Shown: positions 15,930 through 24,474 of the stretch, one piece after another
Layout: the number at the start of each line of letters is the position of its first letter
How positions within the stretch are numbered: the stretch's first letter is position 1
Assembly: GCA_020635075.1 (NCBI GenBank)
Contig: JACKAM010000002.1
Coordinates: 186,001 to 250,000 of the forward strand
Direction: 5' to 3'
Length of the DNA stretch: 64,000 nt
From: Pseudobdellovibrionaceae bacterium
GTDB taxonomy: Bacteria > Bdellovibrionota > Bdellovibrionia > Bdellovibrionales > UBA1609
The notes under the pieces: generated by a model
The model's input: the letters and a program-made list of their open reading frames with translations, nothing else
Told to the model about the DNA's origin: nothing
The model's database searches: none
Translations under genes and position numbers: made by a program

Positions 15930-17336
15930 CTAAAAGCCGATTGGATCCCAGGCCTTAATCACCTGCTCCAGCTTCATCCCGCGCGAACCCTTAATGGCAA
16001 CGATGTCCTGATCGTTTAGCATAGAGCCGATACGAGTTGCAAGCTCTTCTTTGTAAGTGTCTGAAATAAATAGATTTTTTCGAAATTCTGTGCGCCTCAC
16101 CCCACGCTCGAAAGCGGCATGGGAAGGGCCGATGAACCATAGGGTGTCCACATCGATGTTGCCCACCATCTCACCTAGCTCCTCATGGAGGCGGTCGGAC
16201 TCCTTGCCCAGCTCCAACATCTCTCCCAGAACCAGTATTTTCTTCCCCTTCATGGGCATCTCGTAGAGGTTTTTGATTAAGGCCGCCATGCTTTCCGGGT
16301 TGGCATTATAGCCATCAAACAAGACAGGAGTGCCGCACTTCAATCGTACCAACTGATTGCGCCCCCAGGCACAGCGCAACTCTGGAAGACCCGCCCAGAT
16401 TTGCTCGGGTCCCATTCCCGCAGCCATTGCCAGGGCCGCTGCTGCCATTATGTTGGTTCCGTTTTGTCGACCAAACACCGGAACCCTTACATCTCCTTCC
16501 ACTTCGCCGATCAATCCCATGACCTGAATAAAGTCGAGCCCGATTTCGGTAACCCTTAAATTGACCTCAGCGTTGGATTTGTAGGCGGAAAAGGTGAGTA
16601 TGTGTTTTATTCCCTTTTTTACCGCTTCCTCATGCATACGAATGGTGTGCTCATTGACCAGATTATAAACCTGGATGGCCTTGGGGCATGAGCGGTAAAG
16701 TTCCCACTTGGCCTGCACCACGGCCTCCAGACTGCCCAACTCACCAATATGGGCCTGACCCACGTTGGTCACCAAAACAATATCGGGACTGGCAATTTCG
16801 CATAAGCGAGTGATCTCCCCAGAATGATTCATGCCCATTTCAACCACGGCAACTTCGTGTTCGGGTTCTATCGCCAATAGGGTCAGGGGAACACCCCAGT
16901 GATTATTGTAACTTCCCTTGTTGTAATGAGTCTTAAATTGGCGATTCAAAAGGGAGGCAACAAACTCCTTTGTCGTTGTTTTACCAGTTGAGCCTGTTAT
17001 GGCGATGATCTTGGCTTTGTTCTTCCTGCGCCAATAGGATCCCAAGTCCTGAAGGCCCTTAAGTGTGTCACGAACCTGTACCAGGGTCACCTGATCGACG
17101 AGATCCTTTAGCTCAGGAACAAACTTATCGACAAGAAGACCTGTCGCACCTTGAGTGACGGCGGATTCGACAAAGTCATGGGCGTCGAACTGATCTCCAC
17201 GCAAGGCGATAAACAGCTGACCGGTAAGATCAAGACGCGAGTCTGTACCAATTCCAGACCACTCCGTCTGTTTCTCCGACAGGGTTTTGCCCCCCGTCGC
17301 TTTTAAGACCTCATCCAGTGTTAGCTTCCAACTCAT
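15930..17336 (-). CDS. murF: UDP-MurNAc-tripeptide--D-alanyl-D-alanine ligase MurF
   Basis: 468 residues. N-terminal uridine-binding domain with GTDSR and RGDQFDAHDF, ATP loop ITGSTGKTTTKE near residue 115, and NYNKGSYNNHWGVPL-like substrate region (YNKGSYNNHWG). MurF adds the D-Ala-D-Ala dipeptide, so a Ddl must exist elsewhere in the genome. Its ATG overlaps the murE stop by 4 nt (ATGA). Confidence 0.96.
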   Translation of the reverse strand: MSWKLTLDEVLKATGGKTLSEKQTEWSGIGTDSRLDLTGQLFIALRGDQFDAHDFVESAVTQGATGLLVDKFVPELKDLVDQVTLVQVRDTLKGLQDLGSYWRRKNKAKIIAITGSTGKTTTKEFVASLLNRQFKTHYNKGSYNNHWGVPLTLLAIEPEHEVAVVEMGMNHSGEITRLCEIASPDIVLVTNVGQAHIGELGSLEAVVQAKWELYRSCPKAIQVYNLVNEHTIRMHEEAVKKGIKHILTFSAYKSNAEVNLRVTEIGLDFIQVMGLIGEVEGDVRVPVFGRQNGTNIMAAAALAMAAGMGPEQIWAGLPELRCAWGRNQLVRLKCGTPVLFDGYNANPESMAALIKNLYEMPMKGKKILVLGEMLELGKESDRLHEELGEMVGNIDVDTLWFIGPSHAAFERGVRRTEFRKNLFISDTYKEELATRIGSMLNDQDIVAIKGSRGMKLEQVIKAWDPIGF

Positions 17337-18820
17337 TGCAATAGATCTTTCACCACGTTCACATCACAAAAGGATAGCTTTTCTGTTCCCACAATCTGGT
17401 AGCCCTCATGTCCCTTTCCCGCAATCAATACAACGTCACCGGAGTTTGCTGATCGCAGCGCCCTAGAAATAGCTTGTTTTCGATCCACTTCACTAAACAC
17501 TTTATGGTCCCTATCTCCCTCTTCAATCCCTGAAAAAATATCCTGGATAATCTCCTCCGGGTCCTCTGTCCGCGGATTGTCCGAGGTGACAAACACCAGG
17601 TCCGATCCCTCGACGGCCGCCTTCGCCATAAGTGGGCGTTTGCCCTTATCTCTATCGCCCCCACAACCAAAAACCGAAATAATTCTTGCTGTCGATCCAG
17701 ACAGGCGACGAATTTCGTTCAAAGACGCCAACACAGATTTTAACGCATCATCTGTGTGAGCGTAATCCACAAATACATGAATGCCCTTTTGATTTTCCAC
17801 TCTCTCCATTCGTCCAGGAACGCCGTGAAAACGGGACAGAGCCGTGGCACAGGTCTCACTAGAAACACCAGCCGCCAGTCCAACGGCAAATGCCGCTGTG
17901 CAGTTGTAGACATTGTGCCGACCAATCAAGGGACTGCTGATTTCCGTCACTCCACGGGGATGGCGGATTTCATACCTACAACCAGAGAAACCCTGATCCA
18001 TAATCTGAAAACAGAAATCCGCTTCTCTTTCACCATAGGTCCAGCGAGTGGCCTTGTCGGCAATTCGCAACTTACGACCATAAGGGTCATCACGATTGAT
18101 AATGGCATAAAGGTCACGCTTTTCTGACCCCCACAATATCTCATCGAACAGTCTTTGCTTGGCCGAAAAATAACTGTCGAGATCGCCGTGGTAGTCCAGG
18201 TGATCCCTGGTCAAATTTGTGAACACCACGGCATCAAAGGGAATCGCGTCTGCACGAAATTGCGACAAGGCATGACTGGACACCTCGAAGGCTACGGCCT
18301 TTGCCCCTAGAGACTTAAACTCGACCAAACGCTTCTGCAGATCCAGGGCATCAGGAGTGGTGAGCTGACTTTCCCAAACATGGGTCCCAATGTGGTGGTC
18401 CACAGTGCCCATGACCCCAGTCGACCACCCATATTCATTCAAGATGGACTCCACTAGGTAGGCCAAACTAGTCTTACCATTTGTGCCCGTTACGCCAACA
18501 CAATACATGGAGGCTGCCGGGTTGTTGTAATAGCGACTCGCCAATTGATCTAAAGCCTTGCGACAGTCTCGAACCACCGCCACCGCTCCGGGGTAATCCG
18601 CGGGAATCTTTGACTCCGATTCCACCACCACACCCACAGCCCCAGCGCGGCAGACCTGAGGGAGAAAATCATGACCGTCATGGGCCTGTCCGCGAACCGC
18701 CACGTAGACACAGCCCGGCTCGACCAGCCGAGAGTCCCGACAAATGAAACGCACATCAGCCGACCGCTGATGGCCCCATTTCAATTGTGGGTAAATGGAA
18801 AATAACTGAGCGAGTTTCAA
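17333..18820 (-). CDS. murE: UDP-MurNAc-L-Ala-D-Glu--diaminopimelate ligase MurE
   Basis: 495 residues. ATP loop GVTGTNGKTS near residue 112 and the amino-acid selectivity motif DNPRTEDP near residue 415. In characterised MurE proteins DNPR goes with meso-diaminopimelate rather than lysine, so the murein is predicted to be the mDAP type normal for Gram-negatives. It lies 3 nt behind ftsI and overlaps murF. Confidence 0.96.
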   Translation of the reverse strand: MKLAQLFSIYPQLKWGHQRSADVRFICRDSRLVEPGCVYVAVRGQAHDGHDFLPQVCRAGAVGVVVESESKIPADYPGAVAVVRDCRKALDQLASRYYNNPAASMYCVGVTGTNGKTSLAYLVESILNEYGWSTGVMGTVDHHIGTHVWESQLTTPDALDLQKRLVEFKSLGAKAVAFEVSSHALSQFRADAIPFDAVVFTNLTRDHLDYHGDLDSYFSAKQRLFDEILWGSEKRDLYAIINRDDPYGRKLRIADKATRWTYGEREADFCFQIMDQGFSGCRYEIRHPRGVTEISSPLIGRHNVYNCTAAFAVGLAAGVSSETCATALSRFHGVPGRMERVENQKGIHVFVDYAHTDDALKSVLASLNEIRRLSGSTARIISVFGCGGDRDKGKRPLMAKAAVEGSDLVFVTSDNPRTEDPEEIIQDIFSGIEEGDRDHKVFSEVDRKQAISRALRSANSGDVVLIAGKGHEGYQIVGTEKLSFCDVNVVKDLLQ

Positions 18821-18823
18821 AAT

Positions 18824-20800
18824 TTACTCTTTCACCGTTTTCGGAGTCTTTAGCTGCAAGTGAATTTCTTGTCCAGGCCGCAGTGGTTCGCCCGCAGTGG
18901 GTCGAGATGAGGCAACCACCCCTGAACCCTTAAACCGTACTTTGACGTCGGTGCCGCGAACACGGCGAATGACCTCACGTAAGGTTAATCCCCTGAAGTC
19001 GGGAGTCACGCCTTCCTGAGTGATATTCATCGACTCATTGACCGCGGTTAGCGCCTTTTCCTGTAGGCTCTCAGAGTCTAAAGCCTTCTCTCTGGTAGCC
19101 AGGATGTTTTCCTCTGAAATGAGCACCGGAGGAAGACCTGACTTGCGAACCATAAAGCTGGCCAAGCGAGCAAAAACCGGAGCTGCCACCTGGGCCCCGT
19201 AGTACTTGACCCGTGGATTGTCGACCGCAATGTAGATAACAAAGCGAGGATCATTGGCCGGAACAAATCCTGCGAAACTGGATATGTAGGCATGCCTGAA
19301 ATAGCCGCCCTTCTCCAAATTCACCTTTTGGGCTGTGCCCGTCTTTCCGGCCACCGGAAACCCCTTGATCCGGGCATTGAATCCTGTGCCCGTGGGAGCC
19401 GTCACATTGGTCAGCATTAAAGTCAATGTCGCCGCATCGTCCTGACTGAGAACACGTTTCTTTTGTCGCTTTTGGAGCTTCACCTCTTCATTGGTATCCT
19501 CTGATATCACTCTTTTAACAATATAAGGCTGCGACCAGACACCACCGTTTGCTATTGCTCCGTAGGCTGCGGCGATTTGCAGAGGGGTTGCGCTAACGCC
19601 ATGACCAAAAGATATGTTGGCCAGTAGGTGTTTGTTCCATGGAGGCTTGTGCAAGATTCCTGAACTCTCCCCGGGAAGGTCAACAAGCGTCTGACTGCCA
19701 AAGCCAAAATCCAACAAGGTTTGGTACAAGCGATCATTGCCTACCATAAAGGCCAACTTGGCTGTACCAACATTTGACGAATAAGCCAAAATCTCGCTCA
19801 CGGTCAGTTGGCCAAAGTTATGGGTGCTGTCTGCCTCACGAATTATTCGCCTGCCAATCTGGAGTTTCCCTCCCTCACAGTCAATGGCTGTGTTTGGCTT
19901 GGCCACCTTGTGCTTGAGGGCCGAGGCCATGACAAAGGTTTTCATCGTCGAGCCTGGCTCAAAGGCATCCGTCACTGATCGATTGCGCCTGACCGAATGG
20001 GGATACTGACGAGCATTGTTGAGATTGAATCCGGGAGTTTGCCCCATCGCCAGAATTTCCGAAGTTCGGGCGTCTAGGACCACACCCACCGCCGAATCGG
20101 CTTCGTACTTTTCCTGAGTGGCTTCTAGTTCCCTTTCCAACAAGTATTGAAGTTGATTGTCTATCGTAAGATGAATATTAAATCCATCAGGGACCTGGCC
20201 ATAGAAATTGCCATTTTCCATAAGAGGACGCCCACGAGCATCGCGCCCCATGTGGATACGAATATTCTGTCCCTTCAAATGTCGTTCGAACGCAAGCTCA
20301 AGCCCTTCTAAACCCTGGCCCTCGGAGCCGACAAATCCTAATGCGGATGCAAGGAGAGAATTATTCGGATAAATTCGGCGAGGTTCCTCGACTAAACCCA
20401 GTCCCCGAATCTTCCAATCCAAAATTGATTCCTTTTGATCTCGGGACAAATGGCGACGTAGCCATACAAATCTCCTTTCACGATTTTTGATTTTCTTATA
20501 TATTGGACGCCAATCCGCTCCCAAATATTTAGCAACCTTCCTGGCGACTGTTTTGGGTTCCTTTATTATTTTCGGATCGGCAAAAAGGGAATAAGATGAG
20601 ACCGTTACAGCCAACTCCCGACCATCCCGATCGAGAATTGCCCCGCGCCGCGATTTCACAGTCAGCATTGTTTCAAATTGCTTTTTCTGCAGTTCCTCAA
20701 GACGCGGATCTGCCACCAATTGCAGATAACTTCCTCTCAGGATCATTCCCAACCACATCACCAGGAACAAAACAAATATGAGAACAATCCGGGACTTCAT
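18824..20800 (-). CDS. ftsI: septal transpeptidase FtsI (PBP3-like) with PASTA domain
   Basis: 658 residues. A membrane anchor (about 5-25) is followed by the PBP dimerisation domain and the transpeptidase domain with STMK (near 285), SSN (SSNVGTAKLA) and KTGT (near 485). After it, residues from about 595 to 650 form a PASTA module (PDFRGLTLREVIRRV, then a strand with RPGQEIHLQL). FtsI crosslinks septal murein together with FtsW. E. coli FtsI has no PASTA domain; the extension is known from other phyla, including Gram-positive PBP2x and Spo0VD-like enzymes. Order between ftsL and murE supports the assignment. Confidence 0.95.
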   Translation of the reverse strand: MKSRIVLIFVLFLVMWLGMILRGSYLQLVADPRLEELQKKQFETMLTVKSRRGAILDRDGRELAVTVSSYSLFADPKIIKEPKTVARKVAKYLGADWRPIYKKIKNRERRFVWLRRHLSRDQKESILDWKIRGLGLVEEPRRIYPNNSLLASALGFVGSEGQGLEGLELAFERHLKGQNIRIHMGRDARGRPLMENGNFYGQVPDGFNIHLTIDNQLQYLLERELEATQEKYEADSAVGVVLDARTSEILAMGQTPGFNLNNARQYPHSVRRNRSVTDAFEPGSTMKTFVMASALKHKVAKPNTAIDCEGGKLQIGRRIIREADSTHNFGQLTVSEILAYSSNVGTAKLAFMVGNDRLYQTLLDFGFGSQTLVDLPGESSGILHKPPWNKHLLANISFGHGVSATPLQIAAAYGAIANGGVWSQPYIVKRVISEDTNEEVKLQKRQKKRVLSQDDAATLTLMLTNVTAPTGTGFNARIKGFPVAGKTGTAQKVNLEKGGYFRHAYISSFAGFVPANDPRFVIYIAVDNPRVKYYGAQVAAPVFARLASFMVRKSGLPPVLISEENILATREKALDSESLQEKALTAVNESMNITQEGVTPDFRGLTLREVIRRVRGTDVKVRFKGSGVVASSRPTAGEPLRPGQEIHLQLKTPKTVKE

Positions 20801-20817
20801 TGTTTAAGAATAGCTCC

Positions 20818-21117
20818 TTATTGAGGCAAGGCAATATGAGTGCCTATCATTTGAATGATTTGACCCACCTGGGCATCATTGAGAGTGAAGCGAGAAACGG
20901 CAATCTTACGGACGCGATCAGGACGGGTGATCTGGGCGTACTCCATCACCTGGGAGCGGTGTCGATCTCGCATTACCTTGAAGGTTCGGGACGCAGAAAA
21001 CACCGAATAACCCATGCGGCGAACCTCCATTTTGAAAAAGGCCATTGTAAAAAGAGTGGCAATGATAAGTAAAATGCTAAAAAACGGCTTCAACTCGCTC
21101 ACTTTTTCCTGGCTCAT
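20818..21117 (-). CDS. ftsL: cell division protein FtsL
   Basis: 99 residues. A short cytoplasmic tail, one membrane span (about 11-28), then a basic and heptad-like region that would form the coiled coil with FtsB. FtsL genes diverge strongly; size, topology and position between rsmH and ftsI carry the assignment. The start overlaps the rsmH stop by 4 nt. Confidence 0.85.
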   Translation of the reverse strand: MSQEKVSELKPFFSILLIIATLFTMAFFKMEVRRMGYSVFSASRTFKVMRDRHRSQVMEYAQITRPDRVRKIAVSRFTLNDAQVGQIIQMIGTHIALPQ

Positions 21118-22016
21118 GGCAATTCTCCTTTTTGAAATACGCGCAGCTTAGCGCTGCGGGCGCGAGGATTTTTCTTGGCCTCACCCCAAGGTGCTTGAAT
21201 GACTTTCTTATTCACCAAAAATCCGCGATCACAAAGATCTCGCAGAGCATATTTGACGATTCGATCTTCGAGAGAGTGGAAGGTAATGATCATTAGTCTT
21301 CCTGAATCACGGAGGAGTTCCACCAATTGGGGGATCACTTCCTTAACAACATCTAGCTCGCGATTAACTTCGAGCCTGAGCGCCAAAAAGTATTGAGTGG
21401 CTGGATGGTGCCCCTTTTTTCGCCAACCGAGACAGCGTTCTATGAGCGAAGCTAACTCGCGAGTGGTGCGGAAGGCCTGTTTGCGGCGCTCCTCAATGAT
21501 CGCATTAACCACCCGCCCAGGACTCCTTACCTCTCCCAGCTCCCTAAAGAGATCGGACAACTCATCCGGATTCCAATTGTTAATGATATCTTCCGCGGTC
21601 ACTTCTCCCCGCTGATCCATGCGCATATCCAAAGGGCCGTCATGGTAAAAACTGAAGCCTCGGTCACCACGATCTAACTGGGGAGAGCTCACGCCCAAAT
21701 CGAGGAGGATAAGATCAAATCCAGCTCCACCATGAAATTCGCTGAATCTTTCCTGCAGGGATTCCACTTCGCGAAAGTTGGCCCGACAGAGAACCAAATG
21801 CCCTGAAGCCAATTCCCTTTGAAAATGCTCCTGACCATAGGCAATCGCCTCCTCGTCCTGATCGAGAGCAAATGTCCGCATCTGAGGAAACTCAGCCATC
21901 AAGGCCCGTGTATGCCCTCCCCTGCCAAATGTGCCATCCAGATAGTGGGCGGGAGGCTGACTGAGGCCCTTTGCCATTTGCAGAATGGGATCAAGGAGAA
22001 CCGGGATGTGTTCCAC
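21114..22016 (-). CDS. rsmH: 16S rRNA (cytosine-1402-N4)-methyltransferase RsmH
   Basis: 300 residues. The N-terminus has VLLDPIL and the SAM-binding DGTFGRGGHTRALM (about 28-41), with LLDLGVSSPQLD and the C-terminal TFHSLEDRIVK typical of RsmH (formerly MraW). It methylates C1402 in the 16S rRNA decoding centre. The start is GTG at 22016, which shares one base with the mraZ stop (TAGTG), indicating coupling. Confidence 0.96.
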   Translation of the reverse strand: MEHIPVLLDPILQMAKGLSQPPAHYLDGTFGRGGHTRALMAEFPQMRTFALDQDEEAIAYGQEHFQRELASGHLVLCRANFREVESLQERFSEFHGGAGFDLILLDLGVSSPQLDRGDRGFSFYHDGPLDMRMDQRGEVTAEDIINNWNPDELSDLFRELGEVRSPGRVVNAIIEERRKQAFRTTRELASLIERCLGWRKKGHHPATQYFLALRLEVNRELDVVKEVIPQLVELLRDSGRLMIITFHSLEDRIVKYALRDLCDRGFLVNKKVIQAPWGEAKKNPRARSAKLRVFQKGELP

Positions 22017-22483
22017 TATTCGTCCCCCTTGTCCATGTCCGCAACCACGGCCAGAATGTTATCGAAATCACCAGCTAGACTTTCATACAGTTCTTGCCAA
22101 CGCTGGGCTGACCAAATCTCGAACTTCCCTCCCATGCCAACCAAAACCGCCTCTTCTTCAAGAGCGGCAAACTTTCTCAACCCCTGAGGGATCAGCAAAC
22201 GATCCTGCGCATCCCCATTTACCACTTGGGCCCCTGCCATATAGAATCGCTGGTAGGCTTGCACTTCAGCTTTTAGGGGTGACAACCGGGAGATGCGCTT
22301 TTCCAAATTTTCCCACTCTTTGAGAGTGTAAACATCCAGACAGCGCTGTCCCTGGTACTGACCATTGGTGATCACAAGCGAGGTCTCTTTCTTGGGAAGG
22401 GATTGTTTGTAGTTGGCAGGTAGCTTGAAGCGACCTTTGGGATCGATCTTGCAATCAAACCGGCCACGAAACAAAGCGGTCAT
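22016..22483 (-). CDS. mraZ: transcriptional regulator MraZ
   Basis: 155 residues from ATG 22483, which has GGAAGG six bases upstream; an open frame continues 12 codons further but those residues are not part of the family. It begins with the MraZ signature FRGRFDCKIDPKGRFKLP and has a second AbrB-like half with DRLLIPQGLRKF. MraZ forms a ring-shaped oligomer that binds a row of GTGG repeats in its own promoter and usually represses the dcw cluster. Such repeats are present at 22555-22588. Confidence 0.95.
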   Translation of the reverse strand: MTALFRGRFDCKIDPKGRFKLPANYKQSLPKKETSLVITNGQYQGQRCLDVYTLKEWENLEKRISRLSPLKAEVQAYQRFYMAGAQVVNGDAQDRLLIPQGLRKFAALEEEAVLVGMGGKFEIWSAQRWQELYESLAGDFDNILAVVADMDKGDE

Positions 22484-22554
22484 CCATAACCTTCCAGGTA
22501 AAGAGGAAAGCCCATCCATGGGCTTTCAAAGTGGGGAAGGGAGTGTCCGTGTTT

Positions 22555-22588
22555 CCACTTCTTTCCACTTTCCACCACCTTTTTCCAC
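22555..22588 (-). promoter_or_regulatory. MraZ operator: four GTGG boxes at 10-bp spacing
   Basis: On the minus strand GTGG occurs at 22588-22585, 22578-22575, 22568-22565 and 22558-22555, exactly 10 bp apart, mostly followed by AAA. This is the known layout of MraZ-box arrays (one helical turn per repeat). The first box overlaps the -10 region of the promoter, so binding should block RNA polymerase. Confidence 0.88.
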
Positions 22589-22614
22589 TTTAGCAGAGAG
22601 CAGCCTTGCGTCAA
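22587..22614 (-). promoter_or_regulatory. promoter of the dcw cluster (mraZ promoter)
   Basis: Minus strand -35 TTGACG (22614-22609), 16-bp spacer, -10 TAAAGT (22592-22587). It is the best sigma-70-like match upstream of mraZ and its -10 overlaps the first MraZ box. Confidence 0.7.
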
Positions 22615-22732
22615 GGGGGCTCATTTCCATTTGGGCTGTCTGTCTAGGCGTGTTAGCCTTTAAAAAAGCGATTTTAGACAGAGGCCCTGCGGACCAAAGG
22701 AATGGTCCTGGACGAACAGGGAGGTGGGCCCG

Positions 22733-23749
22733 ATGATGCAGGAATGCCCAAAATGTGGGTTCTTGCAACCGCAAGATCGGTTTTGCGCCAACTGCGGTCT
22801 TGATATCGAGAACTATCGCCCTACCCCGACTCCGTGGCACCGGAAGTTGGTATTCAATTCTACGTTTCAAATCACCGCAATTGTTCTCAGTGTTGGCGCC
22901 ATGATTGCCTATATTTCTTGGCAGCAGGGACAGAAGATTGAAACCACCCGCCCTCAATTTATTGCGGGTGACGAAGGTGATCGCGAGCGAGAGGATGCCT
23001 CACAACCTTCAGCCGATGGACGTTCGGACTCAGGCCAGGCCAGTGGCTCGATAGTTTCCCGAACTGCAAAGGTCAACCAACCCGCAACCGACATCTCCCA
23101 ACCAACGAATGCCATCGGCCCTCCGAGCGGAACCAGCAAAACGGCAACAGCCGATGGTGGGACAGACCCAGGCGAAAAGGTTGCACAAGGGCCGAAACCG
23201 CCTAGTCAGCTTGTTCTGCGATTTGCGGAAATCCCCAGAGAGGTGCTTAGCCAGATGTTTGCCGAATCGCAAATTCTTCACGAGGGGCAACAGGTTCAGG
23301 CGGGAACCTACAAATTTCAAGAGCCCATCGAACAACTCATCAAGAAAAGCTCGCAGGCTCGGTTTCTACCCGGCAAAACCAGCGCAGCTCTTACTGGTGG
23401 GCCATTGCGCATTCAATACACCAAGCCTCTTGGGGACAACCCAGAAGAACTCCAAGGTCTCAATTTTGAAGCCGCTGTCGTCAGTTTTACCCCGGCCGGA
23501 TTGGAGATGGAGACTGGGGGTGGTTTTTTTCTCGGCGGCAAAGGGGAGTTTCCGACCGTCAACGTGCCCCTAGACGGCACTTATAGTCTGCCTTATGGGA
23601 GCCTTCTGATTATTGCCGGAATTGTCCCCCACCGTCCGCTTTCTGAAAAAGAGGCCTCCGCCTTTCGGGGAAGCCCCATTGAAATCATGAATTCGCCAGA
23701 ATTCCTCGCCAATGAAAGCGAGTTCGTTCTTATAATTAAAGCCCAGTAA
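22733..23749 (+). CDS. zinc-ribbon membrane protein of unknown function
   Basis: 338 residues from ATG 22733 (AGGGAGG 8 nt upstream; a GTG at 22724 is less likely). The N-terminus has a zinc ribbon CPKCGFLQPQDRFCANCG, followed by one membrane span (about 44-62). A long Ser/Thr/Gln-rich linker (about 75-150) leads to a C-terminal region from about 155 onward that may be a periplasmic beta domain. It is divergent from mraZ, with the MraZ operator between them, and its last 14 nt overlap the end of the convergent peroxiredoxin gene. I do not recognise a family beyond the zinc ribbon, and no function is proposed. Confidence 0.75.
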   Translation: MMQECPKCGFLQPQDRFCANCGLDIENYRPTPTPWHRKLVFNSTFQITAIVLSVGAMIAYISWQQGQKIETTRPQFIAGDEGDREREDASQPSADGRSDSGQASGSIVSRTAKVNQPATDISQPTNAIGPPSGTSKTATADGGTDPGEKVAQGPKPPSQLVLRFAEIPREVLSQMFAESQILHEGQQVQAGTYKFQEPIEQLIKKSSQARFLPGKTSAALTGGPLRIQYTKPLGDNPEELQGLNFEAAVVSFTPAGLEMETGGGFFLGGKGEFPTVNVPLDGTYSLPYGSLLIIAGIVPHRPLSEKEASAFRGSPIEIMNSPEFLANESEFVLIIKAQ

Positions 23750-24404
23750 GGAATCTGAGAACCTCTTGAGCATGGCCTTCGGCCTTAACGCCTCGCCATT
23801 CCTTTACCAACACACCATTTTCATCAATCAAAAAGGTGCTTCGCTCGATTCCCCGAACTTGCCGACCATACATATTTTTCATCTTGATAACACCAAACAA
23901 GTCACACAGCTCCTCGTCAGCATCACTGAGTAAATCGACGGAATAGCTTTGCTTAGATTTAAAATTCTCATGAGATTTCATTGAATCCCGAGAGACACCA
24001 AAGACCTCGGCGTTCTTCCCGGAAAACTGTTTGTGAAGCTGAGTGAACTCTCGCCCCTCGATCGTACAACCAGGAGTGGAGTCTTTAGGGTAGAAGAACA
24101 AGACCACAAGTTTTCCCTTGAGTCCCTGAAGGTTAATGGTTTTATTGCCGGTCGCAGGCAAAGTGAAGTCTCTCACCTTCTTACCCAGCTTCACACCTGC
24201 CCTGGGAACCAGAGCCGAAAGAACCATTTTCGTTTTTGGCGCCGATTTTTTAGCGGTCTTTTTTACTCCAGACTTTTTCGCAGACTTTTTGCCAGACTTC
24301 TTTTTCGCCACTGACTTTTTGGTGACCACTTTCTTTTTAGCAGTCTTTTTGCTGGCGGTTTTTACATTTGCCTTCTTCTTGGATTTCTTAGCCTTCTTTG
24401 CCAC
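23736..24404 (-). CDS. bcp: PrxQ/Bcp-type peroxiredoxin with lysine-rich N-terminal tail
   Basis: 222 residues from GTG 24404, which has GGAGG 6 nt upstream. Residues 1-59 contain 28 lysines in Ala/Lys/Ser/Val repeats like eukaryotic histone H1 tails. The rest is a normal thioredoxin-fold peroxiredoxin: peroxidatic Cys113 in KDSTPGCT and a further Cys167 in CDLFGV. Bcp enzymes reduce hydroperoxides using thioredoxin. The usual 4-residue spacing of the PrxQ resolving cysteine is absent, so Cys167 or an external thiol may resolve. An ATG at codon 60 would give the family's standard length, but the tail is in frame and has the better ribosome site. The tail suggests binding to DNA, RNA or membranes; that is inference. 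Confidence 0.85.
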   Translation of the reverse strand: MAKKAKKSKKKANVKTASKKTAKKKVVTKKSVAKKKSGKKSAKKSGVKKTAKKSAPKTKMVLSALVPRAGVKLGKKVRDFTLPATGNKTINLQGLKGKLVVLFFYPKDSTPGCTIEGREFTQLHKQFSGKNAEVFGVSRDSMKSHENFKSKQSYSVDLLSDADEELCDLFGVIKMKNMYGRQVRGIERSTFLIDENGVLVKEWRGVKAEGHAQEVLRFLTGL

Positions 24405-24474
24405 AGAACACCTCCACTCCTTTTTGAGCGAAGACATTGTGAGAAACCTACCAACCAAAATCAAGAGTTTTAGA

